DNA of 64,000 bases from NCBI GenBank assembly GCA_009889515.1, contig WUQR01000139.1:62001-126000 (forward strand), read 5' to 3'. Origin of the DNA: Nitrososphaerota archaeon. GTDB lineage: Archaea; Thermoproteota; Nitrososphaeria_A; Caldarchaeales; Calditenuaceae. The notes beneath the pieces were generated by a model. The model was not told the DNA's origin and made no database searches. It saw only the letters and a list, made by a program, of their open reading frames with translations. Shown piece by piece: positions 24,954-34,156 of this stretch. Each line of letters opens with the position of its first letter. The stretch's first letter is position 1. A program made the translations under genes and the position numbers.

Positions 24954-26198
24954 CTATCTTGCTAGCTCGTGAGCGTTCTCCTTTATCTTTTCGATTGCAG
25001 CAGCTACCAGATCAAGGGCCTCTCTCTCTGCTAGAAGGATGTAGTGCAACATAGTTACTTCTCTCCTAGTGAATTCCTCTGCACCGGGTAGATACATTTG
25101 ATCGTAGCCGGGATATTCTGTGCCTGGTGGCATGACTTCAAGAAATGCCTCGCGACTGAAGGCTTTCTGCTTGTAAAGTGGCATTCCATAGCCTACATCG
25201 GCTGGTACGCCCTCAGCCCTTAAAGCCTCTATGAACCTCTCCTTTGGAACCCCTCCGAACTCTTCCTCATCGTATCTGAAGACGAAGTAGTAGTAGCCCC
25301 TCTTAGTCACGCCTTCCTCCATTTTCTGCGGCTCCACACCACCGATCTTCCTTAGAAGCCCAGCAAGATATTCTCCGTTTCTATGCTTTTTCTCAACCTG
25401 CTCTTTAAACTCGTCGAGCTTAGACAGGAGTAGTGCTGCTTGGAACTCTGTCATCCTGTAGTTTGAGCTGAGTATGTAGTGTTCGTATCCGGGCCTACCC
25501 ACCACTCTCCCTATGTTGTGTATGAGTCGCGCCTTGTTGGCGTATTCGTCATTGTCTGTGAGCACTATTCCACCTTCACCGGCCGTTAGAGACTTACTCT
25601 CTTGAAATGAGAATCCACCCATATCTCCTATAGCCCCCACACGCCTACCCCTCCACTCAGAGCCATGTGCGTGTGCGCAATCCTCTATCAATTTAATCCC
25701 GCGTCTAGATAGGAATGGTTTCAGCTCGTCAAAGTTTACCGGATTGCCGCCGTAGTGGACAGCCACAACAGCTTTCACCCCGTCTTCTCTTTCGACAATC
25801 TCCCTGACAGAGGCCGGCGAGATGTTTCCAGTCTCCGGGTCGACGTCGGCGAATATTGGGATTGCTCCGAGCTCTGTGGCTGCGGACGCTGAAGCTATGA
25901 AGGTGACGGCGGGAACTATTACCTTATCACCCTGCTTAACTCCTACAGCCTTTAATGCAAGCTCTAACGCTACTGTACCATTTGCGACAGCTATACCGTG
26001 TTTTGCGTGGTGATACTCGGCAAAGGCAGTCTCAAATAGCTCCGCCCTAGACCCGGGATAAATCCTACACCATTTTCTACTCTCCAAAACTTCAATGAGT
26101 GCTTTCTTCTCTTTTTCACTATAAGTTGGCCAGGCGGGTATGAGTTTAAACAGGTCTCGAGCCGCGGGAGTTCCGCCATTAATTGCTAACCGTGCCAA
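24954..26198 (-). CDS. DegT/DnrJ/EryC1/StrS-family PLP aminotransferase
   Basis: 414 residues of the DegT fold. The PLP Lys is K202 in 'FSFQESKSLTAGEGG', preceded by the cofactor-binding Asp region 'LIEDCAHAHGS', and a substrate-side 'SSNYRMTEFQAAL' follows, as in sugar or cyclitol aminotransferases (the scyllo-inosose/AHBA-related subgroup often begins with 'LAINGGTPA', as here). It probably aminates a keto-sugar or keto-inositol. It lies directly upstream of the MalK-type ATPase gene, so expression is likely joint; the substrate may be derived from the imported sugar. ATG 26198. Confidence 0.85.
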   Translation of the reverse strand: MARLAINGGTPAARDLFKLIPAWPTYSEKEKKALIEVLESRKWCRIYPGSRAELFETAFAEYHHAKHGIAVANGTVALELALKAVGVKQGDKVIVPAVTFIASASAATELGAIPIFADVDPETGNISPASVREIVEREDGVKAVVAVHYGGNPVNFDELKPFLSRRGIKLIEDCAHAHGSEWRGRRVGAIGDMGGFSFQESKSLTAGEGGIVLTDNDEYANKARLIHNIGRVVGRPGYEHYILSSNYRMTEFQAALLLSKLDEFKEQVEKKHRNGEYLAGLLRKIGGVEPQKMEEGVTKRGYYYFVFRYDEEEFGGVPKERFIEALRAEGVPADVGYGMPLYKQKAFSREAFLEVMPPGTEYPGYDQMYLPGAEEFTRREVTMLHYILLAEREALDLVAAAIEKIKENAHELAR

Positions 26199-26255
26199 AG
26201 ACTCTCACCATTATAACTCACGCTTAATTTATCAGAATCTGTGTATATATCTTTT

Positions 26256-27467
26256 TTAGGTTGTGGTGTTGCGGTCCCACTCTAGTGGTGGCTGATAGGT
26301 GTAGACTTCTTTGAAGTTTGCTGACAGTATTAGTGAGCCGACTCTCAGCTCCTGTATGGGTCCCTGGTGGGGTGTGTAGATTCTGGCGAAGCCCTTGCTG
26401 TCTATCCCCATGAAGAGGGCGAGGCCTTGGGCCTTTCTGCCCTGCACGTTAACGTATGAGAGGATGCCAAGTTCTGCCTCAGACATGTCCAACCCCTCGA
26501 TGAGTGGTGCCTTCTCGACGGCGGCGTTCTCCATCTCCTTGATGACGGTCTTCAAGTAGTCTTCGATGGGGAGCGAATCTAGGATCAATGGAGTTATCTT
26601 GATCCATCGCCTCGGCGTCGAGACCAGCCTGGCCCCGCGTAGGAATCTGGTATAGTTCATTTCCCTAATCTGTCTCCTGGCATCTAGGTCCCTCCTCATG
26701 ACGACTTTGGGTTCGTGGATGTTTATGACCTCTGCACCTACTTTGGCGGAGGCCTCTTCCATCCCTCTATGGTCGTCTATGCCTATGAATATTACGTGGC
26801 TCGGCTTGAGGATCTCTATTAGCTGGGATTTATGGTTCTTGGCGCGTTCCTGATCTATCCAGCCGTCCGTGTTGATTAGGACTCTGCCGAGTTCTTCGAT
26901 GCCTGATGCAAGTTCCCTTGCGGTTCTCAGGGAATCTCTTACCGAGTATGTGGGTGATGTGTAGCCGTAGGGATATATTGCTTCTGGCTTGAGGGCGGAG
27001 AGGCTGGTGGTCGGCTTGATGCCTGTCGCTATGCCCATGGTTGTTGGAGGGCAGATCTCCGACTGGCCCACATCAAGGTCAGCCACAGCAATCCCTCCTC
27101 CAGAGACAAGCCTGTTATAGAGATACGTCAGCAGCGAGGTCTTTCCCACATCAACTCCACCGATGACCATGACCCTGAACCTGCCGCCTATCCTCGAGGC
27201 AACCTCCACCCACTCCTGGGGTATCGTACACCCTTCCACGACCTCGGCCGCTCCCCCCTCTCCTAACAGAACCTCCACGACAGCACCTGCCTCAGAATAT
27301 AGCGGCAGAGACCTCCACGGCTTAACAACCACCCTCTCCTTCGGCCCAGGGCTGTATCCGTAAACCTCGACCGAACCCTCTAAGACCCTGGCTGAGGCAG
27401 GCCCCTTCACAATAAGGGTAGAACGGGGACTGATGTGGATGTTGCTGGCCTCCACGGACATTTCCAT
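26256..27467 (-). CDS. Clp1/Grc3-type polynucleotide 5'-hydroxyl kinase
   Basis: 403 residues. An N-terminal beta domain (about 1-90) precedes the kinase domain with Walker A GGVDVGKTS (103-111) and the Clp1 hallmark 'VADLDVGQSEICPPTTMGI' (lid/switch region, about 129-147). A C-terminal beta domain closes the protein. Archaeal members phosphorylate the 5'-OH of RNA (and DNA) and are thought to act in tRNA splicing or RNA repair. A tRNA gene lies 1.1 kb upstream on the same strand, but with a separate reductase gene in between. ATG 27467; single-copy housekeeping gene in archaea, useful for taxonomy. Confidence 0.9.
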   Translation of the reverse strand: MEMSVEASNIHISPRSTLIVKGPASARVLEGSVEVYGYSPGPKERVVVKPWRSLPLYSEAGAVVEVLLGEGGAAEVVEGCTIPQEWVEVASRIGGRFRVMVIGGVDVGKTSLLTYLYNRLVSGGGIAVADLDVGQSEICPPTTMGIATGIKPTTSLSALKPEAIYPYGYTSPTYSVRDSLRTARELASGIEELGRVLINTDGWIDQERAKNHKSQLIEILKPSHVIFIGIDDHRGMEEASAKVGAEVINIHEPKVVMRRDLDARRQIREMNYTRFLRGARLVSTPRRWIKITPLILDSLPIEDYLKTVIKEMENAAVEKAPLIEGLDMSEAELGILSYVNVQGRKAQGLALFMGIDSKGFARIYTPHQGPIQELRVGSLILSANFKEVYTYQPPLEWDRNTTT

Positions 27468-27522
27468 ACCATTGCGGCAGATACCTACACTTTACCTCTT
27501 CGCCTCCAAGTCTTCTTAGAGT

Positions 27523-28500
27523 TTATATCCCCAGTAGCCTCAGAGGGGTCTTCAGACGCGGCCAGATCCCAATCGATACCTTAGAAGCTGCCTCAGAGAG
27601 CATCCCCCACTCCTCATCGCTGAGTTCTAAATCGGCTGCACGCGCGTTTGACTCGACTTGCTCCGGCCTCTTGGCCCCAGGTATGGCGACTACGCGGCTC
27701 CACCTGATAAGCCATGCCAGAGCAACTTGGCCTGGCTCTGCACCATGTCTCGCGGCCACTTCTCTCAGAAGCGTCATTAATGGCTCCGCCCTCCTGAGCA
27801 CGGCTGGGTCGAAGAGGGGGTTGAGCCTGCGGACAAGGTCTCTCGGCCTGTTCGAGGCGCTGTATCGCGCGGTCAGAAATCCCTGGGCCAGCGGGCTATA
27901 GGCTATCAATGCGATCCCCTCCCTCTCACAGTATTGTAGCAAACCCTTCTCAACACCTCTCTCCACGAGATTATACTTGACCTGGTTCGAGGCTATCTCC
28001 TCCCTCCTGAGACACTCTTGAGCCTTCTTCAGCCTTCCCAGAGAGAAGTTGCTCACGCCGATCGCTCTAACTTTGCCCAGCTCGACGAGCCTCTCCATGG
28101 CTCTCATGGTGGATGAGAGGGGGACCAGCGGGTTCGGCCAGTGGATCTGGTAGAGATCTATGACATCGACTCCCAGCCGTCTTAGGCTTCTCTCACAGGC
28201 CTTCAAGACACCATCATACGTTGCGTGTGTGGGCCAAACCTTCGTAGCTATGACAACCTCGTCCCTAAACTCGCGTATCGCCCTGCCCACAACCTCCTCC
28301 GACACTCCACCACCATAAATCTCGGCGGTATCGATGAAGTTGATCCCCAGCTCATGGGCCCTAGCAATAGCCCGCACCACATCATCAACGCCGTAACCCC
28401 TATTCCACCCCCACTCAGACGACCCAATCTGCCACGTCCCCAACCCAATCTTAGAAACCCTCAAGCCACTCCGACCCAACTCAAGATACTTCAAACCCAC
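27523..28500 (-). CDS. Aldo/keto reductase
   Basis: About 325 residues from GTG 28500 (TTG 28494 also possible). Longer frames run into the tRNA-Phe gene and are rejected. The TIM-barrel tetrad is visible: Asp and Tyr in 'INFIDTAEIYGGG', Lys in 'VIATKVWP', His in 'DLYQIHWPN'. The NADP-binding end 'IPGAKRPEQVESN' is present. The sequence resembles the voltage-gated K+ channel beta/'oxidoreductase Tas' branch common in archaea that reduces aldehydes or sugar ketones. Monocistronic by position; close to carbohydrate genes. Confidence 0.9.
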   Translation of the reverse strand: MGLKYLELGRSGLRVSKIGLGTWQIGSSEWGWNRGYGVDDVVRAIARAHELGINFIDTAEIYGGGVSEEVVGRAIREFRDEVVIATKVWPTHATYDGVLKACERSLRRLGVDVIDLYQIHWPNPLVPLSSTMRAMERLVELGKVRAIGVSNFSLGRLKKAQECLRREEIASNQVKYNLVERGVEKGLLQYCEREGIALIAYSPLAQGFLTARYSASNRPRDLVRRLNPLFDPAVLRRAEPLMTLLREVAARHGAEPGQVALAWLIRWSRVVAIPGAKRPEQVESNARAADLELSDEEWGMLSEAASKVSIGIWPRLKTPLRLLGI

Positions 28501-28556
28501 AACCCCCAAGACACAAACCCTCCCCTCAGCAATATCTAGATTACCACGCCACAATC

Positions 28557-28629
28557 TGCCCCGGGTGGGACTCGAACCCACGACTTCCCGGTCTTCAGCC
28601 GGGCGCTCTCCCAGCTGAGCTACCGGGGC
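28557..28629 (-). tRNA. tRNA-Phe (anticodon GAA)
   Basis: 73 bases: acceptor GCCCCGG/CCGGGGC, D arm GCTC...GAGC, anticodon arm CCCGG-CTGAAGA-CCGGG, T arm GTGGG-TTCGAGT-CCCAC, discriminator A, CCA not encoded. A TCTATAAG box lies about 30 bases upstream on the minus strand. Confidence 0.95.
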
Positions 28630-28864
28630 CCAACCAAAACAGACACTAGACGCTTCTTATAGACGTTCCTCCCAACTCCCGTGGCTATTGGTAAAAAACG
28701 CAGTCCCAGCGCACTAGCTCATCCCGAACTGAACCCTGGCCTTGAGAGAGAAGGTTGGTGTACGATGTCGTGTGCTGACATGCCGGAAGAAGCGTAGCGC
28801 TCAGGTCCTAGATTCTCCGGAAAACGTTCTGAATCTAAACATGAAGTGTTCTGGCTGTGAATTT

Positions 28865-28891
28865 ATGTATATATATAAAAACTTATATAGG
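28865..28891 (+). promoter_or_regulatory. AT-rich promoter of the second sugar importer
   Basis: ATATATATAAAAACTTATATAGG holds two overlapping TATA-like elements. The second (28882-28891) would place the mRNA start at about 28910, exactly the first GTG of the binding-protein gene. The rest of 28630-28864 shows no gene, RNA fold or repeat that I can support. Confidence 0.5.
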
Positions 28892-28909
28892 TGAGTACTT
28901 GCAATCCAT

Positions 28910-30286
28910 GTGAGGTGTAAGGTATTGTCGAATGAGCGATATACTAGGCGTGAAGCATTAAGCACTGGGGCAAAAATCGCAATTGGTGTAGTTGGTGCAG
29001 CTATTGTCGGTGGTGCGGCCACTTATGCATTTTATCAGCAATCCGCCGCCCCTCAAAAGGTAAAACTCGAGTTTACCGTTTGGAATTACTCGGTTGAGAC
29101 TATTCGTGACAATATCCAAAAATTCATGCAACAGTACCCAAACATCGAAGTAACGTTATATGACTTTAACTGGCCTGACTATCCTTCAACCATGATTCAA
29201 CGATTTACTACCAAGACACCGACTGATGTGTGTTATAATGGTGAAGATTGGCTGGCTCAATGGGCCGAAGCAGGCTGGGTTGTGCCGTTACAAGACTACT
29301 GGGACAAATATGTGACAAAGAAAAAGTTCAGCGAATATGTAAATGATATGGTACCATTTGCGAAGGAGTCTATGACCTATAAGGGGAAAATCTATGGATT
29401 ACCATACTATTCAGATATGTTTACTTTCATGTATAACGACAAGATATTAAAAGATTATGGACTCGAAGTTCCCGATACATGGGAAGACGTTCTTGATGCT
29501 TCCTTAAAACTCAAGGAGAAAGGAATCAGATATCCATACATACTTCAGTATCAAGCAACCAACCCATTCGACTTCTATGCCGTATTTTCAGGTGCGATGG
29601 GACGTGGAGCAAGACTCTTTGATGAAGATCTGAACCCAATATTTGCTTCGGAGGACCATCCATTCTACGAGCATCTACAATGGATAGTAGATGGTATACA
29701 TAAGTACAAGATAATCAATCCTGACTATTTGGCAACGCATGAGACCGATGCGGCAAAGAAAATGGGGGCGGGAGAAGGAGTATTCACAGTGCTAGCCAAA
29801 TATATGTTGGCGGCCATGAATGCACCGGGGTCATCGCCTAATGCTGGAAACTTTAGATTGGCATTAATGCCTGGAAAAACACATGAAGCCTATGGCTTTG
29901 CAAAGATGTACAATATGACACGCATGTGTGTAGAAAGAGGAGATGCCGCTATCCAAGCTGCAATAACATTCATAGAATACTTCGGAGCAAACGACAGTCC
30001 TGTACTCAAAAGATGGGCTGTCGAAAAAGGACTTGGATTTGGCTTCCTCTCACCATATAGTGACCCAGACATTGCAAAGTCGCTAGTGGACTATTACGGT
30101 CCAGGTGCGGACAAATCTATTAAAGAACAGGCAACCATCGCTAAAACGATTCCACACCCCGTATGGTTCGGGCAGTGGGTCGATTACAGCATAAAAGAGG
30201 CCATTGCAAAGGCATTCTCCAAAGAAATAAGTGTTAAAGAGGCCGTTGATAGGATGGCTAGACGTGCAAAAGAACTTAGAGGATAA
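28910..30286 (+). CDS. ABC sugar importer, solute-binding protein with twin-arginine-like leader
   Basis: 458 residues. The leader contains 'YTRREALSTGAKIAIGVVG', a Tat-like RR motif followed by a Gly/Ala-rich helix, so export in folded form is likely. The binding fold follows: 'KVKLEFTVWNYSVETIRDNIQKF', 'GKIYGLPYYSDMFTFMYNDKILKDYG', 'DTWEDVLDASLKLKEKG'. GTG 28910 would be leaderless from the box at 28882-28891; TTG 28925, eight bases after GAGGTG, is the alternative and removes five residues. The gene and the two permeases after it have distinctly lower GC than their surroundings. Confidence 0.88.
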   Translation: MRCKVLSNERYTRREALSTGAKIAIGVVGAAIVGGAATYAFYQQSAAPQKVKLEFTVWNYSVETIRDNIQKFMQQYPNIEVTLYDFNWPDYPSTMIQRFTTKTPTDVCYNGEDWLAQWAEAGWVVPLQDYWDKYVTKKKFSEYVNDMVPFAKESMTYKGKIYGLPYYSDMFTFMYNDKILKDYGLEVPDTWEDVLDASLKLKEKGIRYPYILQYQATNPFDFYAVFSGAMGRGARLFDEDLNPIFASEDHPFYEHLQWIVDGIHKYKIINPDYLATHETDAAKKMGAGEGVFTVLAKYMLAAMNAPGSSPNAGNFRLALMPGKTHEAYGFAKMYNMTRMCVERGDAAIQAAITFIEYFGANDSPVLKRWAVEKGLGFGFLSPYSDPDIAKSLVDYYGPGADKSIKEQATIAKTIPHPVWFGQWVDYSIKEAIAKAFSKEISVKEAVDRMARRAKELRG

Positions 30287-30293
30287 GACAGCA

Positions 30294-30310
30294 TCTATTT
30301 ATTATTTTTA
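30294..30310 (+). terminator. T-rich tract after the binding-protein gene
   Basis: TCTATTTATTATTTTTA follows the stop codon by a few bases. Archaeal termination occurs at T-rich runs, so partial termination here could give more binding protein than permease. No hairpin is needed or seen. Confidence 0.35.
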
Positions 30311-30334
30311 TGACATTAGGTGTTGGTGGTGTGA

Positions 30335-31246
30335 ATGACTGTGCACACCAAAATAAAGGCTAGTACAAAAGAACCTTCACCTTATAACTTCATATTACCA
30401 ACACTTATTCTAGTGGGGTTCTTCACATTATATCCTTTTTTCTACGCAATATATACTAGCTTATCAAAATACGTCGTGTATGAGCCGCATACAATTGGAC
30501 TCTTCATAGGGCTGAAAAATTATGAGGAGGTAGTAAATTCAACCTACTTTACTGAAGCCTTAATTAACACTTTATTATTTACGGTCGTCTCCGTCTTGGT
30601 TATAGTTGGAACGGCTCTTGCATTAGCACTCGTTTTAAATCAGAATTTGAAGGGCATGAGTATTGTTAGAGTTGTCATGCTAATACCTTGGGCGATACCT
30701 CCAGCAGCCGCAGGATTAATTTGGCGTTTTATGTTTCAAAGCTTTGGTTGGGTGAATAAGGTTTTAGTCGACTTAGGTTTATGGAAAGAGCCATTTTATT
30801 TCCTATCGGCTCCTAGAAGTGTTCAGATCTTATTTGCAGTCATAGCACAGATGTGGCAACAATTACCATTTTGCATTCTTTTAATGCTAGCTGTGTTGCA
30901 ACTAGTACCTAAGGATATAATAGACTCATCCGAACTTGATGGTGCGACAGGTTTTGCAAGATTAAGACATGTTACACTGCCTTACTTAAAGTCTGCTATA
31001 GCGGTGGTTGCAGCATTTCAAGCCATCCTCGCTTTAACCACCTACGATATGGTGTACACATTCGCAGGAGGAACGTATGGGTTAATATCTTATTATGCTT
31101 TCGCAGAGATGTTTCAATGGGGGAATTTTGGACATGGAGCTGCCTTGGCGGTTATATTGGCAATAATGACATTGTTGGTCATACTGATTATTTTGAGAGT
31201 GGTCCCTCCAGAAAAGCTATACCGATACTCCTTTGCGGGTGAATAA
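30335..31246 (+). CDS. ABC sugar importer permease (second system), MalF/UgpA type
   Basis: 303 residues with a basic leader and six helices. The EAA loop 'DSSELDGATGFARLRHVTLPYL' (about 207-228) is clear. ATG 30335 follows GGTGGTGTGA. Together with the next gene it forms the channel for the binding protein at 28910-30286. No ATPase gene is adjacent, so docking to the MalK-type ATPase at 23848-24936 is inferred. Composition is AT-rich, like its partners. Confidence 0.9.
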   Translation: MTVHTKIKASTKEPSPYNFILPTLILVGFFTLYPFFYAIYTSLSKYVVYEPHTIGLFIGLKNYEEVVNSTYFTEALINTLLFTVVSVLVIVGTALALALVLNQNLKGMSIVRVVMLIPWAIPPAAAGLIWRFMFQSFGWVNKVLVDLGLWKEPFYFLSAPRSVQILFAVIAQMWQQLPFCILLMLAVLQLVPKDIIDSSELDGATGFARLRHVTLPYLKSAIAVVAAFQAILALTTYDMVYTFAGGTYGLISYYAFAEMFQWGNFGHGAALAVILAIMTLLVILIILRVVPPEKLYRYSFAGE

Positions 31247-31248
31247 AG

Positions 31249-32151
31249 TTGAGAGCCAAACATTTGGTCAGTTACTTGATAATTATAATCTTCCTACTAT
31301 TCCTATTTGTTCCAGTGGCTTTTAGCGTAATCGGGAGCATTATGCCCGAGACTGAATTACGTTCACCGCCCGGAAGTAGATTGTGGTTTGCTCGAGGGCC
31401 AACCACCGTATATTATCAATATGTTTTCTTAGCTCCATTTGGATTTGAATTTCCTTCACAGGATCCCTATATAAGATACGAAATACGTTCCCTTGTAATA
31501 CTTAATATCGCTTATTTCGGTAAGATTCTACTCAATAGTGTAATTGTTGCAGGTGCAGTTGCAGTAACTAACTTTTTCTTGGCTTCGCTGGCAGCTTTCG
31601 CTTTCACCCGAATAAACTTTAGGGGTAGAGTCGGACTCTTTACATTCATACTCATAAGTAGGCTACTTCCACCGGTAGTTCTTGCTGTACCATATTATAT
31701 TTTAATGCAGACGCTGGGTCTCGTCAACAACTTGGGGTCTATAATATTGATCCATATAGTTTTAACACTCCCCTTTTCTATTTGGTACCTAGTTCTCTAT
31801 TACCGAACGATTCCGGTGGAGATTGAAGAGGCTTCTAGAGTTGATGGTGCAACATTATGGCAAACAGTAAGATACATCACTATGCCAGTTGCAAGTACGG
31901 GATTACTGGCTATAGCTCTATTTGCCTTCCTGACTTCATACAACGAATTTTTGTTCGCCCACTTCTTACTCGGTCGCATTGATGTTCAAACAGTTCCTGT
32001 ATTTATAGCTTCTATGGCAACAGCTACTGACGTGTATTGGGCAATGATGTACGCAATATTAACGTTAACGATGCTCCCTATGATAGTTGTCATCTTATTG
32101 ATCCTAAAATTCATTAATATTCCTAAATTAGCGGGAGCTGTGAAGTTTTGA
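31249..32151 (+). CDS. ABC sugar importer permease (second system), MalG/UgpE type
   Basis: 300 residues. Six helices, with a long first extracellular loop (about 28-85) rich in aromatic residues. The EAA loop is 'EEASRVDGATLWQTVRYITMPV' (about 193-214). The TTG start is two bases after the preceding stop. It ends the operon, and a T-rich tract follows. As with its partners, GC content is well below that of neighbouring genes, consistent with separate acquisition of this importer. Confidence 0.9.
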   Translation: MRAKHLVSYLIIIIFLLFLFVPVAFSVIGSIMPETELRSPPGSRLWFARGPTTVYYQYVFLAPFGFEFPSQDPYIRYEIRSLVILNIAYFGKILLNSVIVAGAVAVTNFFLASLAAFAFTRINFRGRVGLFTFILISRLLPPVVLAVPYYILMQTLGLVNNLGSIILIHIVLTLPFSIWYLVLYYRTIPVEIEEASRVDGATLWQTVRYITMPVASTGLLAIALFAFLTSYNEFLFAHFLLGRIDVQTVPVFIASMATATDVYWAMMYAILTLTMLPMIVVILLILKFINIPKLAGAVKF

Positions 32152-32161
32152 GGATTGCACA

Positions 32162-32174
32162 TCTTTTGTTTTTA
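32162..32174 (+). terminator. T-rich transcript end of the second importer operon
   Basis: TCTTTTGTTTTTA begins ten bases after the permease stop, at the boundary before convergent genes; a typical archaeal oligo-T terminator. Confidence 0.4.
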
Positions 32175-32257
32175 TAGTGTCTGCAGTAGGTCAAGCTCCA
32201 CCGAGCACATGGGTGTTGAAATAAACCGTGTGGTAGTAATTTCGAAATGCTGGACCA

Positions 32258-33250
32258 TCAGGCGGAGTTTAGGGGTGCGAATGTTTTTAGGACTTTTTCA
32301 ACGTCTCCTACGGGCGTTATGATGAGTGTGTCTGCGCCGGTCTGTGAATATTCTTCTATCCTTTTAATGGCGTCTTCTTTTCGCCCCGAGGCTGTGAGGG
32401 CTGTTACCATGTCGTCGCTTATTAGGTTGGCGGCCCAAGCTAAGTCGCGTCTCCTCCAAGCCTCTCTTATCTCTGGCAGCTTGTCCAGCTTTACGCCGTA
32501 GTGTTCTAGGCTCTCTTCTGGGACGACCTCGGAGAGCTGATAGATGAAGAAGGGGTCGCGCTTGATAGCCGCATAGGCCTCCGCCTCATTCCCGCTGACC
32601 GCTGATAGGACATATGCTAGCTTCTCCACCTTTCTTCCGTCTTTCTCCCCCTCCTCAACCCATCCCACGAGCCGTCTGACGTCTAGCGGCGTCAAAACAC
32701 CTGGGGAGGTTATTACGCCGTCGAAGATTCTGGGGGCCATTCTCAGTGTCCTAGGACCTAGTGCGCCTATGTAGATTGGTATGGGCTTAGACGCCTTTGC
32801 CATCAGCCTGAATCCCTTGACGTTGTAGAAGGTTCCAGGTACGACGGCGGCCCCGCCGTTTATTAACGATCGGATGATGGATGCGGCTTCTACTATTCTG
32901 CGGAGGGGTCTTGTCTCTTTTACTGGCTGCACAGGATAGTTTATGAGGGGCAGCCACGGGAATCCGCCCAGACAGAGGCCTAGCACGAATCTCCCGTCGC
33001 TCTCGTTCTGAAGTGTCACCGCTGACGCTGCTATCATGACTGGGTGTCTGGTGATGACGCTTGTACAGGCGATGCCTATCCTTATTCTGGCCGTGCTCCT
33101 GCAGGCGAGGATGAGGGAGGCGAAGCCATCCCCCAGCATGGGGTTTTCATGGAGCCAAAACGACTCGAAGCCAAACTCCTCAGACCTCGCCGCCAACTCA
33201 GCAACCTTAGATACGGGGTGTGAGATATTCCACCCAATACCCAGCCTCAA
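32258..33250 (-). CDS. LLM-class flavin- or F420-dependent oxidoreductase
   Basis: 330 residues, a luciferase-like TIM barrel. It starts 'MRLGIGWNISHPVSKVAELA', with 'EEFGFESFWLHEN' and 'RIRIGIACTSVITRHPVMIA' (the strand ends that form the cofactor pocket), and 'IYIGALGPRTLRMA' later. The closest archaeal subgroup is the F420-dependent Mer/ADF-like enzymes; FMN use cannot be excluded. TTG 33250 follows GGTGAG. It lies ten bases after the prenyltransferase stop, in an apparent CPBP protease-prenyltransferase-LLM operon. Substrate unknown. Confidence 0.85.
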   Translation of the reverse strand: MRLGIGWNISHPVSKVAELAARSEEFGFESFWLHENPMLGDGFASLILACRSTARIRIGIACTSVITRHPVMIAASAVTLQNESDGRFVLGLCLGGFPWLPLINYPVQPVKETRPLRRIVEAASIIRSLINGGAAVVPGTFYNVKGFRLMAKASKPIPIYIGALGPRTLRMAPRIFDGVITSPGVLTPLDVRRLVGWVEEGEKDGRKVEKLAYVLSAVSGNEAEAYAAIKRDPFFIYQLSEVVPEESLEHYGVKLDKLPEIREAWRRRDLAWAANLISDDMVTALTASGRKEDAIKRIEEYSQTGADTLIITPVGDVEKVLKTFAPLNSA

Positions 33251-33260
33251 GAAGACTCAC

Positions 33261-34151
33261 CTAAAATTTTATGAAGACTGAAGACAGCTCTCCGGCTATA
33301 AGCAGGAGCCCGAATAAGAGGGCTAGCCTGGCTGTCTGTGGGTCTGCATCATCTGGCACCTTCACCCAGAATGTTTTTACAAGCTTGGCCGCGATAGGGG
33401 CTGTGAATAGTACCGCGAGGCTGTAGACGGAGAGTATACGCAGCAGTATTAGGAGGATTGTGATTATGTACGTCGATGCCAAGAGTGCTCCAAAGAGTAT
33501 TAGACTTCTCCGGACCCCTAGGAGGATGGGGATGGTTGCACTGACGGCCTCCCTGTCATAGTCTGTGTCCCTTATGTTGTTGGCTAAAAGCACCAAAAGC
33601 ACAAGTATCCCTACTGGAATGGCGGCTAGGAATGGCTCAACCTTGAGGTCACCTGCTATAGTGTAGTAGCTCCCACCAACCATCAGCGGCCCCCAGACCA
33701 GGAAGACCACAGGCTCGCCCAGCGCCCTGTACTTGAATTCGATGGGTGGGGCTGTGTAGAACACGCTGGCTAACAGGCCCACGCCAGTAAGCAGGAGTAT
33801 TAGGGGGCCTCTAACCAGGGATAAGATGCCGGCAATCAATACCACCAGGCCATAGAGTGTGGCTGTCGTCGCTAGGAATTCTCGGCCTCCAATCGCACCC
33901 GTCAAAAGTGGGTGAGGCCTATACCTTGATGTCGGCACATCAAACCTGTCAACCCTGTTCTTCACGTCGAAGTAGTCGTTGAGCATGTTTGTCGCGGCGT
34001 GGAAGAGAATCAACCCAACGAGTGTGATTAAATAGAGTGTTGCATCAAATGTTGCGAGTTTCAGCGCCAAAACAGCCGCCAATGTCGCGGAAACAAAAGT
34101 CATGACGAAAGACCAGGGGCGAGTGGCTATGAACCATGTTTTCACCGACAT
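33261..34151 (-). CDS. UbiA-family prenyltransferase (MenA-like)
   Basis: About 296 residues from ATG 34151, six bases after GAGGTG; longer starts overlap the protease gene. Eight or nine helices carry the two Asp-rich motifs that bind Mg-prenyl diphosphate: 'NMLNDYFD' (about 57-64) and 'NIRDTDYDRE' (about 190-199). The second motif and the 'PTSRYRPHPLL' loop resemble 1,4-dihydroxy-2-naphthoate prenyltransferase, suggesting synthesis of a menaquinone-type quinone. A quinone pool would also serve the SQR-like enzyme at 38677-39894. Other UbiA roles (lipid ether, heme) are less likely given the DxxxD spacing. Confidence 0.8.
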   Translation of the reverse strand: MSVKTWFIATRPWSFVMTFVSATLAAVLALKLATFDATLYLITLVGLILFHAATNMLNDYFDVKNRVDRFDVPTSRYRPHPLLTGAIGGREFLATTATLYGLVVLIAGILSLVRGPLILLLTGVGLLASVFYTAPPIEFKYRALGEPVVFLVWGPLMVGGSYYTIAGDLKVEPFLAAIPVGILVLLVLLANNIRDTDYDREAVSATIPILLGVRRSLILFGALLASTYIITILLILLRILSVYSLAVLFTAPIAAKLVKTFWVKVPDDADPQTARLALLFGLLLIAGELSSVFIKF

Positions 34152-34156
34152 GACCA

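Noticed and set aside
28501-28581. Upstream extension of the aldo/keto reductase frame
   Set aside because: It overlaps the tRNA-Phe gene; the family N-terminus starts near 28494-28500.
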